From Woeseiaceae bacterium (GTDB lineage: Bacteria; Pseudomonadota; Gammaproteobacteria; Steroidobacterales; Woeseiaceae), in contig JANQGQ010000019.1 in the NCBI GenBank assembly GCA_028277185.1, positions 1 through 40,115 on the forward strand: a stretch of DNA of 40,115 bases, given 5' to 3'. Of this stretch, positions 32,847 to 40,115 are shown piece after piece (the stretch's first letter is position 1; the number at the start of each line of letters is the position of its first letter). Position numbers and translations under genes: made by a program. The notes beneath the pieces were generated by a model that was not told the DNA's origin, did no database searches, and saw only the letters and a list, made by a program, of their open reading frames with translations.

Positions 32847-33953
32847 CTACTCTCCGTCACCGGCCGATGCGGTTTCGACGGCCGCTTCGGCCAGCTCCGC
32901 GTCCGGCTCTTCGGTTCCGTTGATGATGACGACGCGTGAGTCTTCCCTTAAGCCCACCTGGCCCACGGTCACGACGACGTCACCGTCGGTCAGTCCGTCG
33001 AGAATTTCGACCATGCCGCGGTCGCTGTAGCCGGTTTCGACGCTGCGTCGAATCGCTACGTCGTCCTCGATGACGAATACGCTGTTGCCGCGCTCGTCCT
33101 CGAGCAGCGCGGAGCGGGGGATCTTGAGCGCATTCGAGCGCTGGTCGTAAACGATGGCCATCCGCGCGAACATTCCGGGTTTGATGCGCCGCGTGGGGTC
33201 GCTGATTTCAATCGTAATCTTGAACGTTCCGGTTTCCGGATCGACGATCGGGCTGATGCGGGTCACGGAAGCGGGGATGCGCTCGTTGGCAAGTGCGTCT
33301 ATCGCGATGCTGACGGGTTGCCCGGGCCGGATGCTCTGGTACTCGCGTTCCGGAACGAACAGATAGGAAACCAGCGGATCGAGGCTCGTGACGCGGAACA
33401 GCGCCTCGCCTTCGTCCACGGTGTTGCCCAGCTTGATCATCCGCTCCGACACGATGCCGTCGATGGGTGCACGGATGAAGGTGTAGTCGTACTCGAGCTT
33501 CGCGAGGTTGTAGGCGGCTTCGAGCGCTTCTTTGTCGAACTGGATTTTCTCGAAGTCGCCTTCGCTGATCAGGTTCCGCTCGCGCAAGTCCTGATTACGC
33601 TCGAAGTCGCGCTGCAGCTTTCGCAGGTTGGCTTCGGACTCGCCCAGTTCGAGCCGCAGGCGATCGCCGTCGAGGCGTGCGAGCAGCTCACCCTGACTCA
33701 CGATATCGCCTTCTTCTGCGTCGATATCCCGTACTTCCCCGGCGACTTTCGCGACGACGTCCGCCTCCGCAAAGGCTTCGATCGGCGCGGTACCGGAATA
33801 GATCGCAAAGATTTCGCCGCGCTCGGGCCGTGTCACCTCGACGGGTACGGGGGGCGTTTCTTCTTCCCCATCCTCCGCCTCATCGTTGGTTTGGCCGCAG
33901 GCGACGAGCGACAGACACGTGACGGCGACGATACCGTAGCGACGGAGTGGCAT
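32847..33953 (-). CDS. RND periplasmic adaptor (membrane fusion) lipoprotein
   Basis: A 368-aa HlyD/AcrA-type adaptor. Lipobox LSLVAC at about 14-19 makes it an inner-membrane lipoprotein. An acidic linker follows, then the lipoyl half VVAKVAGEVRDIDAEEGD and its partner IRAPIDGIVSERMIKLG, separated by a coiled-coil hairpin (about 95-155). The C-terminal beta-barrel contains FKITIEISDPTRRIKPGMFARM. It shares blocks such as LARLDGDRLRLE and FIRAPI-like segments with the adaptor at 34060-35136, so the two are paralogues. First gene of a three-gene operon with two RND permeases. The ribosome binding site AGGGG precedes the ATG. The strong terminator just upstream at 34014-34054 implies an own promoter or controlled read-through. 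Confidence 0.93.
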   Translation of the reverse strand: MPLRRYGIVAVTCLSLVACGQTNDEAEDGEEETPPVPVEVTRPERGEIFAIYSGTAPIEAFAEADVVAKVAGEVRDIDAEEGDIVSQGELLARLDGDRLRLELGESEANLRKLQRDFERNQDLRERNLISEGDFEKIQFDKEALEAAYNLAKLEYDYTFIRAPIDGIVSERMIKLGNTVDEGEALFRVTSLDPLVSYLFVPEREYQSIRPGQPVSIAIDALANERIPASVTRISPIVDPETGTFKITIEISDPTRRIKPGMFARMAIVYDQRSNALKIPRSALLEDERGNSVFVIEDDVAIRRSVETGYSDRGMVEILDGLTDGDVVVTVGQVGLREDSRVVIINGTEEPDAELAEAAVETASAGDGE

Positions 33954-34013
33954 TCTTTTCCCCTGTGCTTGCGCCAGCGTTGCTCGCGCGAACCCGTACC
34001 CTTATGCCGGGTC

Positions 34014-34054
34014 AAAAAAAGGACCCGGGCCGGGGGTGGGTCCCGGCCCGGGTC
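34014..34054 (-). terminator. strong Rho-independent terminator between two adaptor genes
   Basis: A perfect 13-bp GC-rich stem, GACCCGGGCCGGG (34022-34034) with CCCGGCCCGGGTC (34042-34054), 7-nt loop, followed on the minus strand by U7 (34020-34014). It begins five bases after the stop codon of the upstream adaptor gene, so it splits what looks like one efflux operon. Confidence 0.9.
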
Positions 34055-34059
34055 ACAAC

Positions 34060-35136
34060 CTAACCAATGTAGCTGTCATTGACGGCGTTGCTGGCCAGGA
34101 CTTTGGTGCCTTCGCGAAGCGACGACTGACCGGTGACGACGACCTGCTCCGTGCCTTCGAGTCCGCTGACGACCTCCACCCGCCCGTCAGCGCGAATACC
34201 CGTACTCACGACCCGCTTGCTCACCGTGTCTTCGGTGACGACGTAGACCGACGTCTCGTCGTCTTCGAGAACGATGGCGCGCTCCGGTACGGTGATCGCG
34301 TCTTCGTGCTTTTCATAGGCGATCGTGAAGCGGGCGAACATCCCCGGAGCGAGATCGCCGTCGGCGTTATCGATCACGGCCGTCGCCCGGAACGTACCCG
34401 TGCGCGTGTCGATCGTGGGGCTGACGCGGACGATGGTTGCCGGAAATCCCGCACCCGGGATCGAGTCGAACAGTGCAGTCGCGCTATGTCCGGCCGCAAA
34501 TTTCGCGAGTTCGGACTGTGGAATCATCAGGTGCGCGATGAGTTCGCGCGTATCGGTAATCCGGAAGGTGACCTGATCTGGCTTGACGTTCTGCCCGAGC
34601 TTCACGTCCCTGACCGATACGACACCGGCGATCGGCGCCCGGATCGCCGAGTACTCGTAGTTCAGCCTCGCGAGCTTGTAGGTGGCCTCGAGCGCCTCGA
34701 GATCGTAGCGGAGATCCTCGTACATGGCGGCGCTGACCAGATTGCGCGAGTGGAGATCCGCGAGGCGTGCGTATTCGCTCCGGACCTGTTCGAGGTTCGC
34801 CCTGGCGGCCAGCATCTCCAGCCGCAGTCGATCGCCGTCCAGCCGCGCAAGTGCGTCGTTGCGGTCGACCCGGTCGCCTTCCTCGACGAGGATCTCGACG
34901 ACATCGCCCCCGACCCGTGCGGGAACGGGTGCGTCGAGGTCGCTGGCAAGCGTCGCCGTGGCGGCGTAGGTCGCGAAAATGTCGCGACGGTCGGCCATGG
35001 CCACTTCGACCGGCACCGGAGCGACGCGCTCGGTCCCGGCCACCGACGGTGTGCTGGCTTCGCCGACGCCGCAACCCGCCAGGGCCGAAGCGATTGCGAG
35101 AGCGGCGGCTACGCCGATGAGCTTGGTTACGGACAT
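34060..35136 (-). CDS. RND periplasmic adaptor lipoprotein without its own permease
   Basis: A 358-aa adaptor with lipobox ALAGC (C22 by my count). Lipoyl halves are VPARVGGDVVEILVEEGD and IRAPIAGVVSVRDVKLG; a coiled-coil hairpin lies between them (about 100-155), and the barrel segment FRATAVIDNADGDLAPGMFARF is near the C terminus. It is paralogous to the next adaptor (identical LARLDGDRLRLE). It stands alone between a promoter-like and operator-like region (35159-35200) and a strong terminator (34014-34054). It may serve as an alternative or second adaptor for the two permeases downstream, as known for pumps with adaptor pairs such as TriAB, or be expressed under other conditions. Confidence 0.92.
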   Translation of the reverse strand: MSVTKLIGVAAALAIASALAGCGVGEASTPSVAGTERVAPVPVEVAMADRRDIFATYAATATLASDLDAPVPARVGGDVVEILVEEGDRVDRNDALARLDGDRLRLEMLAARANLEQVRSEYARLADLHSRNLVSAAMYEDLRYDLEALEATYKLARLNYEYSAIRAPIAGVVSVRDVKLGQNVKPDQVTFRITDTRELIAHLMIPQSELAKFAAGHSATALFDSIPGAGFPATIVRVSPTIDTRTGTFRATAVIDNADGDLAPGMFARFTIAYEKHEDAITVPERAIVLEDDETSVYVVTEDTVSKRVVSTGIRADGRVEVVSGLEGTEQVVVTGQSSLREGTKVLASNAVNDSYIG

Positions 35137-35158
35137 CCACCTATCCGATTTGGTTGGC

Positions 35159-35184
35159 TAGTGTTGTAGTTGAGTATAACACTA
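35159..35184. promoter_or_regulatory. operator-like inverted repeat over the adaptor promoter
   Basis: TAGTGTT (35159-35165) and AACACTA (35178-35184) form 7-bp arms with a 12-base spacer, covering the -10 box and likely transcription start of the promoter at 35173-35200. GTATAAC also occurs twice (35174-35180, 35190-35196), 16 bases apart. PadR proteins bind AT-rich repeats of this type, and a padR gene heads the neighbouring operon; the link is inferred. Confidence 0.4.
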
Positions 35185-35200
35185 TATCTGTATAACGCAA
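35173..35200 (-). promoter_or_regulatory. promoter of the lone adaptor gene
   Basis: On the minus strand TTGCGT (35200-35195), 16-base spacer, TATACT (35178-35173), in the only AT-rich stretch of the intergenic region, 37 bases before the ATG at 35136. Confidence 0.5.
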
Positions 35201-35209
35201 CGTCTTGCC

Positions 35210-35291
35210 GCGGGGCCTGTGCCCCGCCTTCTTAATGCTTGCCGTATTCAGGAGTGCCCACCGGTTCCGGCCGGGCGGAACCCGGCCGGAA
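35210..35291. repeat. two GC-rich hairpins between efflux units
   Basis: TTCCGGCCGGG/CCCGGCCGGAA (35265-35291, 11 bp, 5-nt loop) and GCGGGGC/GCCCCGC (35210-35227, 7 bp, 4-nt loop). Neither is followed by a U-tract on the minus strand; they may still end or protect the transcript of the upstream RND gene. The rest of the 241-base intergenic region (35137-35377) holds the promoter and repeats described separately, and no gene. Confidence 0.5.
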
Positions 35292-35377
35292 GCGGCCTTC
35301 TCGAGCTTAGATGCGCCAGACGCGCCAATGGATGCGACGGGGTCGCAAAAAGCGCAGCCGGGCGCCGCGGGCCGGGA

Positions 35378-38300
35378 TCAGGCGCTGCGGGTCGCCGAGC
35401 CCGGCTCGGGGAGCGGCTCCGTGGTGTTCCGGGCGCCGAGGCGCTCGGCGATCCGGGCCTGAATGAGCAGGAGGCTCGGGGTCAGGAACAGCGTGAGAAC
35501 GGTGGCGAAGGCCAGGCCGCCGGCGACGGAAGAGGCCAGTTGCGTCCACCATTGCGAGCTGGGCGCGCCCATCGACACCTCGCGGGCCACGAGATCGATG
35601 TTCACGCCGAACACCATCGGCATGAGGCCGATCACGGTCGTCACCGTGGTGAGCAGCACTGGCCGCAAACGGAGAGCGCAAGTCCTCAGGATGGCGTCGA
35701 AGGGCGCTTCGCCGCGCTTGCGATGCACGTTGTAGGTGTCGATGAAAACGATGTTGTTGTTGACCACGATACCCGCCAGCGTAATCACGCCGACGCTCGA
35801 CATGATGATGCCGAATGGCTTGTCGAGCAGCAGATGCCCCAACAGCACGCCGCCCGTGGAGAACAGGACCGCGGTCAAAATCAGCGCGGCTTGGTAGATA
35901 CTGTTGAACTGCGTTACGAGGATGATCGCCATCATCGCCATCGCAAGCAGCATCGCCCGTTGGAGGAACGCCATGTCTTCCGCCTGATCCTCGGCGCCGC
36001 CGCGGAAGGCGCTGGTGACCCGGGGGTCGAACTGCACGTCCGCGAACAGCCCGCGCAGGTCGGCGACTACCTCGGTCTCGAGAAAGCCCGGCGTGATGTC
36101 GGCGTCGACCTGCATCGTGCGCCGCATGTCCGTCCGGGATATCGTGCTCACCTTCTGCACGGGTACGCGTTCGACGAACACGCTTGCGGGCACCAGGCCT
36201 GACGTGCTCAGGATACGCAGTTCGTCGATTTGCCCGAGCGTCCGCTTGTCTTCGGGATAGCGTACGCGGATGTCGATCTCGTCGTCTGCGTCGTCAGGGC
36301 GATATTCCCCGAGCTTGATGCCGTTGGTAACGAGCTGGACCATGGCGCCGACCAGTGACACATCGGCGCCGAAGCGCGCGGCCTCAGCACGGTCTACCCG
36401 CATTTGCCACTCTATGCCCGGCAGCGGGCGGCTGTCCTCGATATTGATGAGTCCGGGATGCCGCTCCATGATCTTGCGGGCTTCCCGAATCGCCTGCTCC
36501 AGCGCCTCGGGTACACGCGACGTGAACTCGATCTGCACGGGCTTGCCGCTCTGCGGACCCATGTCGGGCTTGCGCGCCTCTATCGATATGCCCACGAGGT
36601 CCGCGGTGTCGGCACGCACGTCGGCGAGAATCTCGTCGGCGGTCCGTCGCTCGTCCCAGTCGTCCAGATTCAGCGTCAGCGTGCCGATGTGATCTTCGGC
36701 GCTGTCGCTGCTGGCGCCACCGGTCTTGACGTACAGTGAGTCGATGCCGGCCATGCCGAGGATGCGGTCCTCGACCTGCCGCACGAGGCGGTCCTGCTCG
36801 TCTATCGACAGATCGCCACGGGCGCGTATGTCGACGAGGGCGAACGGCGGCTCGACTTCGGGGAAGTACTCGGTGCCGCGGCCGAAAGCGATGAACGCCA
36901 CGTAGATCGACAGCAGCAGCCCGGTGACGGCGGCGACGTTGCGCCAGGGGCGGCGCAGGGAGCGCTTCAGAAAACGGATATATTGGCCTGTAAAGCCCTG
37001 CAGTGCCTCGAGGTTGCCCGTCTCGGCAACCGCGAGATTGCGCCGGGCCTCCGCCGACGTAGCGCCGGTCCGGCCGAAGACCGACCCGAGAGTCGGGACA
37101 AATACCAGCGCCATGAGCAGGGAAGCCGACAGTACGGCGATCAGCGTAATCGGCAGGTACTTCATGAACTCGCCCGACATGCCGGGCCAGAGAGCAAGCG
37201 GCACGAAGGCCGCGAGTGTCGTGCACGTCGATGCGATGATCGGCCACGACATGCGGACCGCCGCCCGGGAGTAGGCCTCGTAGGGTGACGCGCCTTCCGC
37301 CATGCGCCGGTCCGCCATTTCGGTGACGACGATCGCGCCGTCCACGAGCATGCCGACCGCCATGATCATCGCAAACAGGACCATCATGTTGATCGTGATG
37401 CCGAACGATCCGATCAGCAGGATGCCCATCAGGAAGCTGCCCGGGATCGCGATACCGACGAGCAGCGCCGAACGGAAACCCAGAATCCCGATGATCACGA
37501 TGAAGACGAGGAGCACGGCCGCCAGCACGCTGTTCTGCAGCTCCGTGAGCATGTCGCGTACGTCTTTGGACTTGTCGCGGGATGCGATGATCTCGACCTC
37601 GCGCGGCCAGAACGCCCGCTCGCGCTCGACGAGCGCCTTGACCTCGTCGATCGTGTCGATGACGTTGGCACCGCTGCGCTGGACGACCTCGATCGCGAGT
37701 GCGGGCTCGCCGTTCAGGCGCGCGTAGCTCTCGGCATCTTTGTAAGTCCGGCGGACTTCGGCGATGTCCTGGAAATGCACGATCCGGTCGCCTGAAGCCT
37801 TGATCGGCATTTCGAGCACGTCTTCCGCGGACTCGAAGACCCCGGGCACCTTGACCGGGAAGCGGCCCTCGGCGGTCTGCAGTGCGCCCGCCGCGACCAG
37901 CCGGTTGTTGCGGCTTACGAAGTTGATGATCTGGGCCTGATCGAGCCCATAGCTCTCCATCGCAAGCGGATCCACGATGACTTCCATGAGCTCTTCGCGA
38001 ACCCCAACGAGGTTCACCTCGAGAACGCCGGGGATCGCTTCGATCTTCTCCTCCAGATCCTTGGCGATGGTCGTCAGGGCGCGCTCCGACACGCTGCCGG
38101 CGATGTTCAGCACGAGCATCGGGTCGAAGCGGCTGAACTTGACCTCGTTGACGGTCGGCTCCTCGGTCTCGCCGGGGAGCTTCGCCTTGGCCAGATCGAC
38201 CTTGGCGCGGACGTCCTGCAGCGCCTGGTTCGTATCGATCCCCGCGATGAACTCGAGCTGCACGTTGGCACCGCCCTCATAGGCGTTCGCGGTCATCTCC

Positions 38301-38533
38301 TTGACGCCCTCGATACTCCGGAGCTCCTGCTCCACGGGGCGCACGAGGAGCCGCTCGGAATCCTCGGGCGAGATGCCCTCGTGAACCATGCTCACGTAGA
38401 TGAACGGGATCTCGATGTCCGGTTCCGCTTCCTTAGGGATCGTGAGATACGCGATCAGCCCGGCGACGAGCACCGTGGCAAGCGTGAGAAGCACGGTACG
38501 CGAACGCGACATCGCCGCGTTGATCGGGTTCAC
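35378..38533 (-). CDS. RND-family efflux permease (PadR-linked unit)
   Basis: A 1051-aa RND exporter. It starts at GTG 38533, whose GTGA overlaps the adaptor stop; GAGGAG lies eight bases upstream. An ATG at 38512 (MSRSRTVLL) is an alternative but would remove the amphipathic N-terminal NPINAAMS segment. The open frame upstream to 39055 is antisense noise within the adaptor gene. TIPKEAEPDIEIPFIYVSM, helix-4 AVGMLVDGAIVVTEM (D398, G399) and helix-10 AGIVVNNNIVFIDTYN are visible. It belongs to a different RND branch from the two permeases at 26566-32844. It pairs with the adaptor at 38530-39672. Substrate unknown. Confidence 0.93.
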   Translation of the reverse strand: MNPINAAMSRSRTVLLTLATVLVAGLIAYLTIPKEAEPDIEIPFIYVSMVHEGISPEDSERLLVRPVEQELRSIEGVKEMTANAYEGGANVQLEFIAGIDTNQALQDVRAKVDLAKAKLPGETEEPTVNEVKFSRFDPMLVLNIAGSVSERALTTIAKDLEEKIEAIPGVLEVNLVGVREELMEVIVDPLAMESYGLDQAQIINFVSRNNRLVAAGALQTAEGRFPVKVPGVFESAEDVLEMPIKASGDRIVHFQDIAEVRRTYKDAESYARLNGEPALAIEVVQRSGANVIDTIDEVKALVERERAFWPREVEIIASRDKSKDVRDMLTELQNSVLAAVLLVFIVIIGILGFRSALLVGIAIPGSFLMGILLIGSFGITINMMVLFAMIMAVGMLVDGAIVVTEMADRRMAEGASPYEAYSRAAVRMSWPIIASTCTTLAAFVPLALWPGMSGEFMKYLPITLIAVLSASLLMALVFVPTLGSVFGRTGATSAEARRNLAVAETGNLEALQGFTGQYIRFLKRSLRRPWRNVAAVTGLLLSIYVAFIAFGRGTEYFPEVEPPFALVDIRARGDLSIDEQDRLVRQVEDRILGMAGIDSLYVKTGGASSDSAEDHIGTLTLNLDDWDERRTADEILADVRADTADLVGISIEARKPDMGPQSGKPVQIEFTSRVPEALEQAIREARKIMERHPGLINIEDSRPLPGIEWQMRVDRAEAARFGADVSLVGAMVQLVTNGIKLGEYRPDDADDEIDIRVRYPEDKRTLGQIDELRILSTSGLVPASVFVERVPVQKVSTISRTDMRRTMQVDADITPGFLETEVVADLRGLFADVQFDPRVTSAFRGGAEDQAEDMAFLQRAMLLAMAMMAIILVTQFNSIYQAALILTAVLFSTGGVLLGHLLLDKPFGIIMSSVGVITLAGIVVNNNIVFIDTYNVHRKRGEAPFDAILRTCALRLRPVLLTTVTTVIGLMPMVFGVNIDLVAREVSMGAPSSQWWTQLASSVAGGLAFATVLTLFLTPSLLLIQARIAERLGARNTTEPLPEPGSATRSA

Positions 38534-39672
38534 TCCTCGCGCTCCTCGTCGCCCTTGACGGCAACCGCGGTATCGACGTCGGACTCGGGAACGGCCTTGA
38601 CGACCGATCCGTCCGCCACGTAGCCCTGTCCTACGGTGATGATCGTCGCCTCGCCCGGCAGACCGGTCAGCCATACGCCGTCCGCGTCGGACATGGCGAT
38701 GTCGGCGACGACGAAGCGGACTTTGTCGTCGGCGGTAACGATCTTCACGCCCACGTTGCCGGCGTCGTCCAGCGTCAGCAGCGACGGGGCAATGCGGTGT
38801 GCGAGCACCGATTCGGCAGGAATGCGGAGTTCGGCCGTGCCGCCGGCGCGCAGCCCGCCGTCGCCGTTGTCGACCTCGAGTTCGACGACGAAAGTTCGCG
38901 TCCCCGTGTCGGCAACGGGCGCGACGAAGCGGATGTTGCCGCGCACGGTTTCCCCGGTAGCGAGGCGCGCCTCGGCGGCCTGGCCGGCGGTGACGTAGCC
39001 CGCGTCGTGCTCCGACAGGTTCGCCGTGACGACGATGCGACGATTGTCCACCCACGTGGCGACGGGATCGCCGCGACTCACGAAATCACCGACCTCGACG
39101 TCCCGGTCGAGCAGCGCGCCGTCGAAGGGCGCCACGATACGGGCGTATTCGAGATCGAGTTCCGCCCGGACGAGTTCAGCGCGGGCGGACTCGAGCAGCG
39201 CGCGCGCCTCCTTGAGCTGTGCGTCCGATACGTAGGAGGAGGACTTGAGTTTCTCCCGGGCCTCGTACTCTGCCAGCCGCTGACTGAGCACGGCCTCTGC
39301 CTCCGCGATCCGCGCCTGACGGTCCCGGTCGTCCAGATGAACGACGAGCGTCCCTTCGTTGCCGTTGCTGCCGCGCTCGAGTCCGAGACTTTCGACGCGT
39401 CCGTCGGTTTCCGCTGCCAGAGTGACCGTACGCGCGGGTGCCGTGTTGCCGTTGACGACGATGTAACGTCTTACTTCTTCGGCTGACTGGCTGCGCACGC
39501 GCACGCTGCTGGGCGGCTGATCGGCGGCCGCCGTCGTGGAGGCGTCCTCTGCCTCGCTCGATTCACCCGAAGGCGCGATCAGCCCCGACGCAAGCCACGC
39601 GACGACGGCCAGCACGATTCCCGCGGACAGGAGCCAGGGTCGTTTCGACAACAGTCTGTTCGGTTTGTCCAT
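38530..39672 (-). CDS. RND periplasmic adaptor, membrane-anchored
   Basis: A 380-aa adaptor with an uncleaved-looking N-terminal membrane helix (about 11-31, PWLLSAGIVLAVVAWLASGL) and no lipobox, unlike the two other adaptors. The lipoyl halves are TVTLAAETDGRVESLGLERG and IVAPFDGALLDRDVEVGDFV, separated by a coiled-coil hairpin (about 112-168). The barrel segment TRTFVVELEVDNGDGGLRAGG follows. The ATG overlaps the padR stop by one base (TGATG) and its stop overlaps the permease start, so padR, adaptor and permease are translationally coupled in one operon. Confidence 0.93.
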   Translation of the reverse strand: MDKPNRLLSKRPWLLSAGIVLAVVAWLASGLIAPSGESSEAEDASTTAAADQPPSSVRVRSQSAEEVRRYIVVNGNTAPARTVTLAAETDGRVESLGLERGSNGNEGTLVVHLDDRDRQARIAEAEAVLSQRLAEYEAREKLKSSSYVSDAQLKEARALLESARAELVRAELDLEYARIVAPFDGALLDRDVEVGDFVSRGDPVATWVDNRRIVVTANLSEHDAGYVTAGQAAEARLATGETVRGNIRFVAPVADTGTRTFVVELEVDNGDGGLRAGGTAELRIPAESVLAHRIAPSLLTLDDAGNVGVKIVTADDKVRFVVADIAMSDADGVWLTGLPGEATIITVGQGYVADGSVVKAVPESDVDTAVAVKGDEEREE

Positions 39673-40115
39673 CAGCGGGCCTCTGCCTTGCGGCGTTCGA
39701 CGGATGTTTCGATTTCGTCCCGGTCTTCGCTACGGGTCATTTCAAACAAAAGTTCGGCGTTTGCCTCGATGTATTCGAGTTTGGCCCTGATCATCGCCTT
39801 GCCGAAACCCAGCACGAACTGGTGTCCCGGGGTCCAGTCGCTGCAATCGCCTTGCTCGAGTTCGTCGAACAGGTCGAGGTAGCGGCGGATCTCGACCCGC
39901 CTGTTGTCGAGGACCGTCTCGATCTGTTCGCGCGTCATCAGGTGCGAGAAGCACATGGTCGCGAGGAACTCGGAGCGGACTTTGTGGCTGGGATCGGGAT
40001 CGCCCAGCGACTCCAGCAGTTTCCGGCGGCCGGCTTCGGTGATCTCGTATACCTTCCGATCCGGGCGGCCCTCCTGCGGCACTTCCCTGAAACTGACAAG
40101 TCCCTCGCCGGCAAG
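39672..40115 (-). CDS. PadR-family transcriptional regulator, 5' end outside the window
   Basis: At least 147 codons, continuing past the right edge. The visible N-terminal part, LAGEGLVSFREVPQEGRPDRKVYEITEAG (in pieces), is the wing of the PadR winged-helix DNA-binding domain. LLESLGDPDPSHKVRSEFLATMCFSH and the helices to the end form the C-terminal dimerisation domain (Vir_act_alpha_C type, PadR subfamily 1). An internal methionine-like GTG at 40082 is not the start, because the frame and homology run on. PadR proteins repress nearby efflux or phenolic-acid genes until a ligand binds; here it is coupled to an RND pump, so it likely controls this operon and possibly the adaptor promoter at 35173. 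Confidence 0.92.
   Translation of the reverse strand, partial: LAGEGLVSFREVPQEGRPDRKVYEITEAGRRKLLESLGDPDPSHKVRSEFLATMCFSHLMTREQIETVLDNRRVEIRRYLDLFDELEQGDCSDWTPGHQFVLGFGKAMIRAKLEYIEANAELLFEMTRSEDRDEIETSVERRKAEAR

Noticed and set aside
35333..35347. TGCGAC-GGG-GTCGCA hairpin followed by AAAA as a terminator of the RND gene at 35378
   Set aside because: On the minus strand the A-run reads as U before, not after, the stem, so it has the wrong polarity; the stem is only 6 bp.

Overview
The window is GC-rich chromosomal DNA, most likely from a gammaproteobacterium, probably an environmental or marine lineage. The supporting signs are a biosynthetic IlvA with two C-terminal ACT-like domains, a dihydroorotase of the type common in gammaproteobacteria and Bacteroidetes, a GlyGly-CTERM (rhombosortase-type) surface protein, a DUF1800/DUF1501 pair, a DUF2628/pilin-like protein, multiple RND efflux systems and a CTG-N10-CAG LexA-type box. 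The exact taxon cannot be fixed from sequence reading alone.

Layout. 1-1.4 kb: an IS110/IS1111-type insertion sequence, with 12-bp inverted repeats and a structured non-coding segment that may be its guide (bridge/seek) RNA. 1.5-3.9 kb: an SLC13-type anion transporter carrying four RCK_C-like domains. 4.0-7.0 kb: an alpha/beta hydrolase and a UvrD-like helicase whose start is preceded by a strong LexA-box candidate. 7.0-7.4 kb: an unusual non-coding segment with a Rho-independent terminator, nested stem-loops and a 49-bp triple tandem repeat that has copied the end of ilvA. 7.4-10.4 kb: divergent ilvA and dihydroorotase. 10.5-17.3 kb: a co-directional cluster with a three-subunit 2-oxoacid (probably 2-oxoglutarate) oxidoreductase (FAD/Fe-S NAD(P)H module, alpha-gamma, beta), a Tat-exported Rossmann epimerase and a DUF2628-pilin fusion. 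17.3-19.9 kb: a coupled DUF1800-DUF1501 pair with a Tat signal on the second protein. 20.1-21.4 kb: a DUF6249-like membrane protein, an ECF sigma factor and a small membrane protein, probably its regulator. 21.4-22.2 kb: a 68-aa gene with a promoter that predicts a leaderless mRNA, degenerate tandem repeats, and, on the minus strand, a complete 26-codon gene with promoter, perfect Shine-Dalgarno sequence and terminator. 22.2-26.5 kb: DUF418 membrane protein, TerB-like protein, EamA transporter, choice-of-anchor/GlyGly-CTERM protein, small lipoprotein. 26.5-40.1 kb: a 13.5-kb minus-strand efflux region: PadR regulator (cut by the window edge), adaptor and RND permease in one overlapping unit; a lone paralogous adaptor with its own promoter, operator-like repeat and strong terminator; then adaptor plus two RND permeases in a tight operon. 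No TolC-type outer-membrane channel is in the window.

The most interesting signals are the 26-aa gene at 21973-22053, the structured non-coding RNA candidates at 1310-1407 and 7159-7245, the repeat-driven duplication of the ilvA 3' end, and the fusion of a DUF2628 module to a pilin-like helix that lacks the prepilin cleavage site. Names of protein families are from recognition of motifs in the translations; no database search was run.
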